Positions 40,965-50,078 of a DNA stretch of 57,208 nucleotides are shown here, piece after piece. The notes beneath the pieces are model-generated. The model worked only from the letters and a program-made list of their open reading frames with translations, did no database searches and had not been told where the DNA came from. This DNA is from a virus. Location of the stretch: the IMG/VR virus record IMGVR_UViG_3300045996_001423, positions 1 to 57,208 of that record. One strand, written 5' to 3'. Both the position numbers and the translations under genes were made by a program. Every line of letters begins with the position of its first letter. Position 1 is the first letter of the stretch.

Positions 40965-41330
40965 TTATTCAATTCCTGACAAAACCTTCTGGATGGCTTC
41001 CCATCGCCTGTGTCCGACGACCGCCACCAACTGCCTCCTCTTCTCATTGTTCCCTCGTGAGGTAGACATGAGAACAAGGAGCAGATCAAACAAAAGAGGG
41101 GATAATTCTACGTCGTTAAAGCTGTGACAATTGAGCGTGAGGGTAAAATCAAGTGCGTCTTTAATACTGCTGGTGGTGAACCGGGAACAGTTGAGATCGC
41201 AGTTCTTTAGGGTGAGGCCGTTCAGTTTGTTGAAAGTACAGTCATGGAACAGCCCGTTGTTGTGCTCACCGGAGAGGGTTGAGCAGTCCTCTCCGATGTG
41301 CACCTCGTTAAACTTTCTTAGCTCACTCAT
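40965..41330 (-). CDS. Pentapeptide-repeat-like tail-region protein
   Basis: 121 residues. FHDCTFNKLNGLTLKNCDLN has the A(D/N)LxX-type repeat feel, followed by FNDVELSPLLFDLLLVLMS and RRQLVAVVGHRRWEAIQ. This layout is common in phage proteins beside tail-tip genes. Overlaps the tape measure stop by four bases. Role unknown. Confidence 0.65.
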   Translation of the reverse strand: MSELRKFNEVHIGEDCSTLSGEHNNGLFHDCTFNKLNGLTLKNCDLNCSRFTTSSIKDALDFTLTLNCHSFNDVELSPLLFDLLLVLMSTSRGNNEKRRQLVAVVGHRRWEAIQKVLSGIE

Positions 41331-44300
41331 GGAATCAGACGCGCTTTGCGGTACACTTCATCGAGGAAGGCGTTAGCCGCTTGCTGACCGGCTTGCGTAC
41401 CAGTGCCTTGAATCACTACGTCTACGCTGCCAATCTGAATCACGCTGCCCACCCCTGCTGGCGCAAAGGACACTGACATTCCCACCAACGCTTTCAGATC
41501 TTGAAGCTTCTGAATGTAACCATCCAAAGCGTTCAGGGCAAGCTCCTCGTCGCGGCGGCGAACCGCAGCGATGTCGGTCGAGAGGTTAAAGATCTCTCGC
41601 TCCTTCTGCACCCTCTGGTCTGTAAGTCTGATCTGATCGTCAAGCTGTCTGAGTTGCTCAGTGTGCTCTTCTCTCAGTCGATCCAGTTCTTTACCCCGAG
41701 TGACGGAGCCTGCCTGACGACGCTCAATGGAGTCGGCGTTGATCAGGTCGAACTCACGTTGCTTGAAATCGTCCAGCAGAGACTGACGCTGTTTTAACAA
41801 ATCGTTCAGCCGTAAGACTTCCTGAATGGCATCCCTTTCGGATTGCTCCAGTTCCCTCGCTAGGTCCGCTTGAAGATCGGCCAACGACAACCGGAGGAAC
41901 TCGGCGGCTTTGGCGGCGTCACCCCCAGCGCCAAGATAGTCCTTGACCTGTTGGTTAATGCTACGCCACTGGCGGTCAACCTGACTCAGAGTGTCGGATT
42001 GAATTCGCAGACTCTGAAGGGCAGAATCAAAATCCGTGACAATCTGTTGTTGTGTTTGGCGAAGCTCCGCAATCTCCCGGTCGAACTCGGGTAGGATCTC
42101 CTTTAATTGATCCTTACCACCCTTCTTTCCGGAAAGTCGGGCAATCGCTTCTGACCGCTGCCGTTCCAGTTGCTGAATCGTTGTGACCAGCGTTGCGTTG
42201 CCGGAACGATACTGGTCAATGGTCTTTTCGAAGCTCCGCTTTACATCCTCTGCAATTTTCTTTGCAGCGTTTGCAAACAAACTACCAACAAAACTCAACA
42301 CCCCGCTGATGGCGGGCAGGAACTGGCCGACGCCGGGGATGAACGACAGCGCCCCAGACAACTGCCCCGTCACAGCGCCGACACCTCCAAGGATTCCTCC
42401 CTGCGCACGGCCCTGCTTGAACGTATCAACCAGTGCTCCGATATTTGCCAGAGCGTCCACGGCTGCGTTCGCTCCTATCGCGAACCGCGTAACACCATCT
42501 TCCGCTTTGCTAAACGCCTCTCGAACACCCGGACCAATCAGCAGGTCCAACACCCGAGTGAAAGACGACTTCACTGACGGGGCGGCGGATTCCACAACTT
42601 GGTTGAACTCCAACAGTTCCTTACCTGCCTGCTCAAGAGCCTCTGTAAACTGCTCTCTCGCCTGCTGAAACACGGGGTCGTCGCTTTGCCCAAACACCCG
42701 GTCGAACTGCCTAAGATTCTCAGACGCCCCCGCTACCCGTTCCTGCCGCCGTTGACGCTCTTCCTGAATGACCCGGTCTCGCTCAATATTGCGAACGGCT
42801 GGGTTAGCGACTCCGGCTTCAACCTGTCCAAGCCTCTGCTGAAACAACGACAGACGCTGATTCTCCAAGCCCTTAAGCTCCAGAACAAGTCGCCGCGTTT
42901 CTTCAGACTCTGCGTTCTTTGCTGCCGCCACTTGAAGTTGAAGGAGTTTTTCTCTCTCCAACTGGTCAAGCTCTCTGGACTTTAGGTCCAGCAAAGCCGT
43001 CTGAGAGGACGACACGCCGACAGGCTGAGATATAACGTCGGTTATACTTGCCTCAAGCGCCCGCTGCTCCAGCACCAGAGAACGCTGTTGTTGGAAGAAT
43101 TCCGTACGTCGGTTCTGCTCTTCTAACAGTAATTGTTCTCGGATTCTCGTGTTCAACCGAACCTGCTCTGTGTACTCCTGCTCTGTCTGTCGGTACTCGT
43201 TTACGAGCCTTTCGTACTCATCTGATCCGGCTGCTTCAGAATCAAGTCTCAGTTTTAACAGCCTCTGCCTGGCGTTGTGGTTTGTTTCGGCAGCGACGAG
43301 GGTAGCGTCAAAATACTGCACCTCTGTTAAAAATCCTTGCTGCCTAAGCTCCTGCAGTTCAGTGAGTTCCGCTTGCGCCGTCTGCTGCAGCAGTTCGAGT
43401 CTGCCCTTAAACCGCTCCTCTAGAACCGAACGAAGCTCTCTACTCGCCAACCTTTCGGCGTTGAGGTTTTCTTTCTCGATGCGCCGACGCTCTCTCTCGA
43501 ACTGCTCGTTGATCGACAGTTCTTCTTTCGCCAGAGTCTCCAGCGCCTGCTTTCTGTCTTTTTCCAACGCCGGATCGTTACGAACTTTGCCCCGCTGGTC
43601 TGCAACTGTCTTCAACGCCCGTTGGCGCAATACTTCTATTTCAGACAACTCCTGAGCGTTCGCTTTAACTATTTGCGCTGACGCGTCACGCTGCGATATC
43701 ACTCGATCAGACAACGTACGATTGATGTCCTGCTGCAAGTCGTCATACTTCTCTTTGATCGCATTTAGTTCGTTGGTGATTAACTGCTTCTCTGTGGCGA
43801 ACTGTTTAGACAACTCTGACAGGTGCGACCTGTTATCAAACCCAGGGGGCTTAACCTTAGGGTCTGTTATGTCTAGCGGACCCGCACCCAACTGTTCTCT
43901 GGTCGGACCAAACGGTGCTCTCCCAACTCCGTTGATTATAAAGTCTGTGGCAGCGCGTGTGTCCCTGTCGAGATCTGAAGAAAACTTTTGGTATTCCTTC
44001 CTCGCCTTCTCAAAGTCTTCTTTAGACGGTAAGAAAGAACCGTTCTTCTTCATTGACTCGAAGTTTTTTACCGAAAACTCAGCGAGTGCCAAAATGTCTT
44101 TAAGAACGTGTGTTACACCAACTCCGGCAATAGCAACTAGTTTTAGCGCTTCTTCCAGAAGAGGAAAGGCTCTTAACAACCTACCCCATCCTTCTGCAAT
44201 TGACGACAGCCCGTCCACAAACAGGGCAAACCAACGAGACAATACGGGGCTGTTCTTTTGTAGCCATTCGTTCAGGTACTGTAAAGCCGCCGTAAGACGC

Positions 44301-46459
44301 GAAAACAGATTGTTTGTTGCGTCACTGGTGATGATGTCAAACAGCAACGTTATTTGATTGATAAGCTTCTGCTGAGTTCCTTCACCCGCCTTGACGGCCT
44401 GATCGTACTTCTGCATGTACGGTGTAAGCTGAGCAATCAGGTCTCTATGAGTTTTTGCGTTGGCCGTGATCTGCTCCCAGCGACGATTGGAAATTCCAAG
44501 CATCGTCAGGAACTTGTTTCCCCCCTCCGACAGTTCTCCGCGAAAGAGTTTCGCTACTTCCTCAAGGGAGATCTGGGTAGCGAGAGGGCCGGAACCCATG
44601 TTCGTCAGAAGAACCTGGAACTTCTCAGTCAGCGTTATGACCTCGCGGAGATCCTTTACGAGACCAACCGCCCCAGACTCTGTAAGAGCCTTGAACGTGT
44701 TCTGCAAATCCTCCAACCCCAGCCCGGTTGCGGCGGCACGCTGCCTGAGAATCGCCAGAGTTTCCGTAGCCGCTTGCTGCGACAGACGGAAGTTCTCGCT
44801 CATATCCTGAGAAAGTTCGACGTTGGCGAAGATGGTCGTCGTAAGGCTGTGCTGACGCTCTTCCATTTCACGGAGAACGTCGAGTCCGTTTTTGGCTGCT
44901 TTGAATGGCGCTGACAGAGCGGCAAACAACGCTTGTTCGAGAAGGATGATTCCCTGAATAACAAGAATCATCTTCGTCATAGACGCGGTGTAGAGGCGGA
45001 TGTCCTCCACAGCCCTACCCAAGAACGATTGATTCTGTTTGGCGTGAAGGTTGGTTTCCGAGCGGAGCTTTCGAGTAGCTCTCCCCGCCTCGTTGATTAG
45101 AGCTTCCTGCTCCTTGAGAAGTTTGTTGTACTCCGCCTGCTGGTTTACGTCTGGGGCGGCGGTACCTGATCCACGATTGGGATTAACTCGAAAGCGGTTT
45201 TCAAACTCTTTGATCTTTTGGTCAACCGCGTCAAAATCACTTTGCAGTCGCTTTAAGTACTCGTTGACGTTGCCTTTTAGTTCCAGTCGGCTGAGCCGTT
45301 CCAGACGCTGCCGGGTCTCCTCCAGAGAGCGATTGACGCGTTCCTGCTCTGCTTGTGCGTCTTGATTGGCCTGACGACGAACAGAGGACAACTCTCGCAC
45401 AAGAGTGCGTTGCTGCTTGGTGAGGTCGTTATACTCTTTAACACGAGCTATCTGCTCCGGAGAAGCCCCTTCCTCTGAGGTGGGGCGGTTCGTTCGTATA
45501 TCCGAGGCAAGTTGCTCGCGCTGTTGCTTGACGCGGGCGACAATACCTTCCAGTTCCCTCTGGTAAGCTTCCCTGTCCCCTGACGCCTTGGTCTGAGCAA
45601 GCTGCAACTCTTCGTTAATGCGGCCCGTCGCCTTAGCAGCGTTTTCGTACTGTGTGAGAGTCTTCGACAGATTGTCAGCGGCGCGGTTTACAACTCCTTC
45701 CCGCTCGATCTCGAAGTCCTGCTGAGCCTTACGACGACGCTCTTCAATCTGAAACAGCCCTTCGGCCATTTCCATGTCCTGCTCAAACACCTTCCGCCCG
45801 CGAGCAGCGGCGTCTCCTTCAGACTTCTCCCGTGTCCTTTGAAAATCAGCAAGGTACTGTTCACGCTCGTCATCGAACTTCTTCTGCGACCTGTTCCGTC
45901 TCTCCTCAAGATCAGCAAGCTCCTGAGCGACTTTCATCTCCTGATTAAGAATGTCGCGACGCGCTAGCGCGGCCTTTTCTTCTGTGGCCCCACCCCGAGA
46001 CGCCTCGCCAGACTGCTCAGTCTCTAAATTGCGAAACGCACGTTCAGCTTCTGTAATGCTTTCTTTATATTTTTCCAGAAGCTTTCGATTGTTCTCAATC
46101 CGCTGCTCTTCTTCGCTAAGTGCACCAATCGCGGCCTTCTGCTTTCTCGCGGTGGCATCAATCTGTCGGCGGGTAGACTCCTCAGACGCACGGTCTTGTC
46201 TCCCAAACGAGTCCTCAACTGCCTTGGACAACTCCCTCATGGACTGAGCGGTTTCGTCCATGGCGTTCATTACGGCAGAGACCTGTTCCTGCAAACCTTT
46301 GAACGCACCAGCCCCTAATACATTGGGGGCGTCGTCACCCAGTTCGCGAACCCACTTCTGGTAAAGAGCCTTGAGTTCTTGCAGGCCACGCTGGAACTTG
46401 GATGTGTCAACCTTGATTTCAAGTACTTCTGTAAACGTTGCCTGAAGATTCTCTGCCAT
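41327..46459 (-). CDS. Tape measure protein
   Basis: 1710 residues, the longest coiled-coil protein of the window. Long heptad-rich segments (residues about 80-470 and 900-1300) surround hydrophobic stretches near 495-520 (MILVIQGIILLEQALF) and 1370-1400 (FIPGVGQFLPAISG), usual for tape measures that enter the host membrane. At the known ratio of about 0.15 nm per residue it predicts a tail near 250 nm. It follows the tail assembly chaperone, as in all siphoviruses. Confidence 0.93.
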   Translation of the reverse strand: MAENLQATFTEVLEIKVDTSKFQRGLQELKALYQKWVRELGDDAPNVLGAGAFKGLQEQVSAVMNAMDETAQSMRELSKAVEDSFGRQDRASEESTRRQIDATARKQKAAIGALSEEEQRIENNRKLLEKYKESITEAERAFRNLETEQSGEASRGGATEEKAALARRDILNQEMKVAQELADLEERRNRSQKKFDDEREQYLADFQRTREKSEGDAAARGRKVFEQDMEMAEGLFQIEERRRKAQQDFEIEREGVVNRAADNLSKTLTQYENAAKATGRINEELQLAQTKASGDREAYQRELEGIVARVKQQREQLASDIRTNRPTSEEGASPEQIARVKEYNDLTKQQRTLVRELSSVRRQANQDAQAEQERVNRSLEETRQRLERLSRLELKGNVNEYLKRLQSDFDAVDQKIKEFENRFRVNPNRGSGTAAPDVNQQAEYNKLLKEQEALINEAGRATRKLRSETNLHAKQNQSFLGRAVEDIRLYTASMTKMILVIQGIILLEQALFAALSAPFKAAKNGLDVLREMEERQHSLTTTIFANVELSQDMSENFRLSQQAATETLAILRQRAAATGLGLEDLQNTFKALTESGAVGLVKDLREVITLTEKFQVLLTNMGSGPLATQISLEEVAKLFRGELSEGGNKFLTMLGISNRRWEQITANAKTHRDLIAQLTPYMQKYDQAVKAGEGTQQKLINQITLLFDIITSDATNNLFSRLTAALQYLNEWLQKNSPVLSRWFALFVDGLSSIAEGWGRLLRAFPLLEEALKLVAIAGVGVTHVLKDILALAEFSVKNFESMKKNGSFLPSKEDFEKARKEYQKFSSDLDRDTRAATDFIINGVGRAPFGPTREQLGAGPLDITDPKVKPPGFDNRSHLSELSKQFATEKQLITNELNAIKEKYDDLQQDINRTLSDRVISQRDASAQIVKANAQELSEIEVLRQRALKTVADQRGKVRNDPALEKDRKQALETLAKEELSINEQFERERRRIEKENLNAERLASRELRSVLEERFKGRLELLQQTAQAELTELQELRQQGFLTEVQYFDATLVAAETNHNARQRLLKLRLDSEAAGSDEYERLVNEYRQTEQEYTEQVRLNTRIREQLLLEEQNRRTEFFQQQRSLVLEQRALEASITDVISQPVGVSSSQTALLDLKSRELDQLEREKLLQLQVAAAKNAESEETRRLVLELKGLENQRLSLFQQRLGQVEAGVANPAVRNIERDRVIQEERQRRQERVAGASENLRQFDRVFGQSDDPVFQQAREQFTEALEQAGKELLEFNQVVESAAPSVKSSFTRVLDLLIGPGVREAFSKAEDGVTRFAIGANAAVDALANIGALVDTFKQGRAQGGILGGVGAVTGQLSGALSFIPGVGQFLPAISGVLSFVGSLFANAAKKIAEDVKRSFEKTIDQYRSGNATLVTTIQQLERQRSEAIARLSGKKGGKDQLKEILPEFDREIAELRQTQQQIVTDFDSALQSLRIQSDTLSQVDRQWRSINQQVKDYLGAGGDAAKAAEFLRLSLADLQADLARELEQSERDAIQEVLRLNDLLKQRQSLLDDFKQREFDLINADSIERRQAGSVTRGKELDRLREEHTEQLRQLDDQIRLTDQRVQKEREIFNLSTDIAAVRRRDEELALNALDGYIQKLQDLKALVGMSVSFAPAGVGSVIQIGSVDVVIQGTGTQAGQQAANAFLDEVYRKARLIP

Positions 46460-47004
46460 TACTCGCTCCTAACGATTTCTACTTTCGCTTCGTCATTGAA
46501 GACTTCTGAGGCGTGCTGTCCGCCGAGTCTGCCGTAGGCCGGGTCCATTTCCCTGAGGCCGGGGATGTTGCTGGACATACTCTCGACAATCAGTTCTTTT
46601 GCTTTGTGAGCGGTGTCCGATACAGCGTCTGTCACTACCTTGGGGTTGTCAGCGCCGCCGTTCCGCAGAGCTTGCTTCGCCCAATTGCGGAAGAGTTCCC
46701 GTATGTCTGGCATCACCTTTGTTACCGACCGAGAGGCTCGAACGCCGGGGTGATCTACCTGCAGAGCATGGCGAAGTTCACCATCCTGGGGGAAGATTAA
46801 CTGTCCGTTTCCTTTTGGGGTGATTGTGTATTCCTGACCGGGACTGCGCTCGTTCTTGGTGGCTGTGCCGAACTCGTTGTAATACCACCATTTCAGATCA
46901 GGAGGCGTGGTCAGTCGAGCGGCTACGTTCTTCTCTTCCCGCCATCTCTTCAAGCGCTCCTCAAGAGCTTTCGTGAAATGACCCTGTACTTGTGGTGTGA
47001 ACAT
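46459..47004 (-). CDS. Tail completion / HK97 gp10-like protein
   Basis: 181 residues. WWYYNEFGTATKNERSPGQ, then a YTITPKGNGQLIF strand and VDHPGVRASR recall the HK97 gp10 (PF04883) fold with its GT...HPG pattern. Its place between tail assembly chaperone and tape measure is not the usual one, so the role is uncertain. Confidence 0.65.
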   Translation of the reverse strand: MFTPQVQGHFTKALEERLKRWREEKNVAARLTTPPDLKWWYYNEFGTATKNERSPGQEYTITPKGNGQLIFPQDGELRHALQVDHPGVRASRSVTKVMPDIRELFRNWAKQALRNGGADNPKVVTDAVSDTAHKAKELIVESMSSNIPGLREMDPAYGRLGGQHASEVFNDEAKVEIVRSE

Positions 47005-47009
47005 CGTGG

Positions 47010-47312
47010 CTACCAGTTCCTGTAATAGTGGTTCAACTCGTCTGCGTTCAATTCGGAAAACCTTTTACCGAACTCGGTAACGTACGGATCTTCAGGTGTT
47101 CCCTTGTCCTGCTGCGTGCTGCCTGATTTAGAGTCCAGTCGCTTTCCGTTAACCCACGAGGCGTGGTTGAGCATGAGCATCTGGGGGACGGTCATCTTGA
47201 CGGCGTTCTGGAACGACCAGTGGTACGCCTGACACAGAGAATCAACGGCTAGGAGCGGGTTCCACCTGTCATCGCTCCCATCGCCGCTTTCATCAGTGGA
47301 AGCGTCTGTACG
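47010..47312 (-). CDS. Frameshift extension of the tail assembly chaperone (GT-type)
   Basis: This frame is open from the slip site at 47312 to 47010 and adds 100 residues to the first 137 of the 47249 gene (total 237 aa). It reads ASTDESGDGSDDRWNPLLAV, then CQAYHWSFQNAV, a natural continuation. The only ATG, at 47195, has no ribosome site. In lambda the G and G-T proteins, made in a fixed ratio by -1 frameshifting, load the tape measure. Confidence 0.85.
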   Translation of the reverse strand, partial: RTDASTDESGDGSDDRWNPLLAVDSLCQAYHWSFQNAVKMTVPQMLMLNHASWVNGKRLDSKSGSTQQDKGTPEDPYVTEFGKRFSELNADELNHYYRNW

Positions 47313-47722
47313 AAAAAATCTCCGATGTCCTTGATAACGTTGTTCTGCTGAATCTGGAGCAGGACGATTCGGGCGAGGTTGATGGGGTTCTTACCGAGAC
47401 GCTTTACGTCGTCAACCTTGATGGTGGGGTCAGTCTGACTGCAGACTATGCACACCATTTCCGGCAACCCGTCAACGCAGTACTTGAACAGATCAGCGAC
47501 GGAAACAGACTCTCCCTCTACAGCGAGAACGTCCCGAACAAGGAACTTTTTGGCCACTGATTCCAGCAGGGGGGCAAGCAGGGCCAGAAACTTTACATAG
47601 TCGTCGTACGCCAGATCAACGATCTTGAAGGAGCGATCTCCAAGGTTGAACGACACAGCGGACAGCGCCGGATCATTGGTAGCGGCGCGGGCGATTTCTA
47701 GATTTGAAATATTTTTGTCCAT
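47249..47722 (-). CDS. Tail assembly chaperone (G-type short product)
   Basis: 157 residues from ATG with only a T-rich sequence and a hairpin before it. The product has the helical, beta-rich pattern of gpG-like proteins (SFNLGDRSFKIVDLAYDDYVK, then NPINLARIVLLQIQQNNVI). It sits between major tail protein and tape measure. Near its end the sequence GAT-TTT-TTC allows -1 frameshifting into the 47010 extension. Confidence 0.85.
   Translation of the reverse strand: MDKNISNLEIARAATNDPALSAVSFNLGDRSFKIVDLAYDDYVKFLALLAPLLESVAKKFLVRDVLAVEGESVSVADLFKYCVDGLPEMVCIVCSQTDPTIKVDDVKRLGKNPINLARIVLLQIQQNNVIKDIGDFFVQTLPLMKAAMGAMTGGTRS
47312..47318 (-). promoter_or_regulatory. -1 frameshift slippery site T TTT TTC
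   Basis: In the chaperone frame, codons GAT-TTT-TTC give the heptamer U UUU UUC, one of the most efficient -1 slip sites. The -1 frame stays open for 100 codons after it. Confidence 0.85.
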
Positions 47723-47723
47723 G

Positions 47724-47760
47724 AAAAGAAAAAGCCCCGCACCCAGAAGGACGCGAGGCT
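47724..47760 (-). terminator. Rho-independent terminator between promoter and tail assembly chaperone gene
   Basis: AGCC-T-CGC...GCG-G-GGCT hairpin (with a CC/GG inner pair) followed by TTTTTCTTTTC, one base before the ATG. It lies downstream of the promoter at 47811, so both the tail-protein transcript and the new transcript meet it. Confidence 0.8.
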
Positions 47761-47781
47761 AAATAGGAAGAAACCATTTTC

Positions 47782-47811
47782 AGTGTACCACAACTTTTCG
47801 TTGTGTGTCAA
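47782..47811 (-). promoter_or_regulatory. Promoter, TTGACA-N18-TACACT
   Basis: -35 47811-47806, -10 47787-47782, spacer 18, with CACAAC-GAAAA-GTTGTG forming a perfect 6-bp inverted repeat in the spacer. It follows the major tail protein gene. Confidence 0.8.
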
Positions 47812-47842
47812 GGCCTTTCACAAGTCGTGAAGAATCAACAAC

Positions 47843-48442
47843 CTACGCGAAGTCCGTCGCCACCATGAGAGGTTCGACGCTATTCCACGAAAACGCCTTC
47901 AGGTTCGCTCGGCCTCGAACAACAGTCTGGTCGCCACTGTCTTCCAGCGTGAACGACAGATCAGCGTTGGGGGAATAGAACTGCCACTCCTTACCGTCGA
48001 GCTTGTTCTGCACAACCAGCAACAGAGCCTTCGACACGATGTCTTCCGACCCTAGGCTGAAACTGTACGCACTGCCCGCCTGCACTTCATACGGGTTGAT
48101 GCCGGAAAGCTCTTCGATCACAACATCGTCAAACTGGTCGAGAACGAACTCGAACGAACCTGACTTCTGACCAACGTACGACTGACGGAGAACCTGGTCA
48201 ATGCCTGTGCGGACCTCGCGAATTTCCTTCTCATACGCGATGCGAACTTTGCCGTTCACGCCGCCAAGATCGGTCCAACCCGAAGGAGTGGAGCCGTTGG
48301 ACTTTGTGGTGACAGGGGTAGCGGTCACGTCTGCGGTCTTAATGTAGACGCGGGGAGCATCTACGAATTTGATTACCTGAGTACCAGTGGAGCCGCTCGT
48401 AAGCGGAGTCTGGGTGGTATTCTTATTTACAATAACTGCCAT
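47843..48442 (-). CDS. Major tail protein
   Basis: 199 residues. Beta-rich with the tail-tube layout: VDAPRVYIKTADVTATPVTT, VRIAYEKEIREVRTG, FEFVLDQFDDVVIEEL, and a C-terminal ANLKAFSWNSVEP. It comes directly before the tail assembly chaperone, the fixed place of the tube protein in siphoviruses. Highly expressed in general. Confidence 0.82.
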   Translation of the reverse strand: MAVIVNKNTTQTPLTSGSTGTQVIKFVDAPRVYIKTADVTATPVTTKSNGSTPSGWTDLGGVNGKVRIAYEKEIREVRTGIDQVLRQSYVGQKSGSFEFVLDQFDDVVIEELSGINPYEVQAGSAYSFSLGSEDIVSKALLLVVQNKLDGKEWQFYSPNADLSFTLEDSGDQTVVRGRANLKAFSWNSVEPLMVATDFA

Positions 48443-48456
48443 TTAAGAAACTCCTT

Positions 48457-48864
48457 TCAAAGTGAGATGTGATACTCAAGGGTCAGAAGGCAGAGGTAGT
48501 GGCAGTAGTACTGCGACGATATCCTCTTGAAACTGACCTTGTCCCACATCATGTTTTGCCCGGTTAGTACCGGGGAAGCCGGAATTGTGTAGTCCTTAAG
48601 TGGAGCTTGTAAACATACCAGGACTGACCACAACTGGTTCATGACGCTGACGGCCTCACGCTCGTCTGCGTACACTACATCGAGCGCAACCCTCTGGGAA
48701 GAAACGTGCATGTGAGGGGTAATGTCGAAGAACTCAACATTGACAGCACCTTCCATCAACGTTTCAGAGTTGGGGTTGTTAACGTCGAACCGGCGCGGAT
48801 GAATTGTGATATCTGGCAGGTTATCCGCCAGATAATGTAGAAAACTGTCTCGAACCTGAATCAC
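48457..48864 (-). CDS. Tail terminator-like protein
   Basis: 135 residues. The order before the major tail protein and the pattern (RDSFLHYLADNLP, VNVEFFDITPHMH, then RVALDVVYADEREAVSVMNQ) fit the tail terminator (gpU-like) group. Similarity is by position and shape. Confidence 0.6.
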   Translation of the reverse strand: MIQVRDSFLHYLADNLPDITIHPRRFDVNNPNSETLMEGAVNVEFFDITPHMHVSSQRVALDVVYADEREAVSVMNQLWSVLVCLQAPLKDYTIPASPVLTGQNMMWDKVSFKRISSQYYCHYLCLLTLEYHISL

Positions 48865-49274
48865 CGCTGTATACTCCTTGCTACAACGATGAACAGGAGA
48901 GCTTCGCCAACTGCTACGAGGGGAGCGACCTTAACAACCTTGCAGACTTCCTCAGAGTCTGCAGTTTGGAAAACGATTACGTAGTCGGGATCTTTAAGCT
49001 GATCCTCTGACATGGCGGTCGGTGACACGTACAATACTGTGTCTGTGGCGGGTTGAAGAGACCCTGCCAACAGCAACATGTCCTCTTGGGAGAGCGCTGC
49101 TGGAACTATGGGCTGCGGCGACAGAAGAGTGTCAGTCGTTGTGACAGTACCGGGTACACCAATTAATGGATCACCCCCTCCACGGCTGAGAAGCCGTTTG
49201 TACACCGCCCGGTTTGTGACCAGGTACTTGTCTGATATCTTGTCAATTTTGCGAATCAGGGAATCTGCGTTCAT
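48861..49274 (-). CDS. Head closure / connector protein (putative)
   Basis: 137 residues, overlapping both neighbours by 1-4 bases. N-terminal helix (SLIRKIDKISDKYLVTNRAVYK) followed by a beta-rich domain, as in neck proteins. Assigned by order between connector and tail terminator. Confidence 0.5.
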   Translation of the reverse strand: MNADSLIRKIDKISDKYLVTNRAVYKRLLSRGGGDPLIGVPGTVTTTDTLLSPQPIVPAALSQEDMLLLAGSLQPATDTVLYVSPTAMSEDQLKDPDYVIVFQTADSEEVCKVVKVAPLVAVGEALLFIVVARSIQR

Positions 49275-49858
49275 TACGCCCTCCCCAATGTCGGTTTAAC
49301 TTTTACGAAGAACGGACTGAGAAACTCTCTAGCCACCGGCGACAACATAGAACCGGTGCCAGCAAACGTCTGGCTAACAGAAATCTGACCAATCTTTGTA
49401 CTGTCCCTCTCGACACCCTGCATTCTGGTTGCAAGCGCTGAATCGTCAAAAGTCAGCAGGTACACCGCCTGCTCACACTGCGCCATCTTCACTGCTTCCG
49501 GAATGTACAGGTCTCCCGTCTCCAACTCCCTGTCCACATTGCGGGGGAATTGAAGGGCTTGGTGCTCCCGATAACGGCGGGGACGGTTACGGTCGTAGAA
49601 CTCGACCACAGTACCGCTGCTTCTCAGGTATCGGTACTTTCCGGTCCACGTGTTGTCCCACGGGTAAACAAACCGAACAGATTCGATGACGCGGCACGAA
49701 CGGATAAGAAGGCTTTCCTTCTTGCCCGTAGTTAACGCTTGCCACGATGCCGCTTTGGTTTGATCCTGATGAACTGACCAGTAATCGTCGCAATACGACG
49801 CATCCACGTAGCTGTTGGCAAACTCCCCGGTTAGGGTAGTGTCCAACGTAAGGGGCAT
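49274..49858 (-). CDS. Head-tail connector (adaptor) protein
   Basis: 194 residues. NSYVDASYCDDYW at residues 14-26, later LIRSCRVIESVRFVYPWDN and IPEAVKMAQCEQAVYLL, match the helical adaptor (gp6-like/DnaT-like) group of siphoviruses. Its place between capsid and tail genes supports this. The start has AAGGGG upstream. Confidence 0.75.
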   Translation of the reverse strand: MPLTLDTTLTGEFANSYVDASYCDDYWSVHQDQTKAASWQALTTGKKESLLIRSCRVIESVRFVYPWDNTWTGKYRYLRSSGTVVEFYDRNRPRRYREHQALQFPRNVDRELETGDLYIPEAVKMAQCEQAVYLLTFDDSALATRMQGVERDSTKIGQISVSQTFAGTGSMLSPVAREFLSPFFVKVKPTLGRA

Positions 49859-49861
49859 AGG

Positions 49862-50047
49862 TTACCCCTTCTTGTCGGCTGGCTTTTTCTTCTCTTCCTC
49901 CACCACAGGCTTTGCAGGTTTCGGCTCTGCCACGGGCTTCGGTTCGGGGGCGGGTTCCGGCTTAGGGGTAGCCTTGGGATTTTCTTTCTTTACTTCGGGA
50001 ACCGGCTTTACTTCGGCGCTGTGATGTCGCCGTATCAGCATACCCAT
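49862..50047 (-). CDS. Small Pro/Lys/Glu-rich protein, 61 aa
   Basis: ATG 50047 has AAAGGAG nine bases upstream; the in-frame start at 50095 lies inside an inverted repeat and is rejected. Most of the sequence is a low-complexity PEPKP/EPKP-type tract (EPAPEPKPVAEPKPAKPVVE). Such tails occur on capsid-associated decoration or linker proteins. Lies just after the capsid gene. Confidence 0.6.
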   Translation of the reverse strand: MGMLIRRHHSAEVKPVPEVKKENPKATPKPEPAPEPKPVAEPKPAKPVVEEEKKKPADKKG

Positions 50048-50078
50048 TCTGAAGTACTCCTTTCGATGCTTTAAGAGA

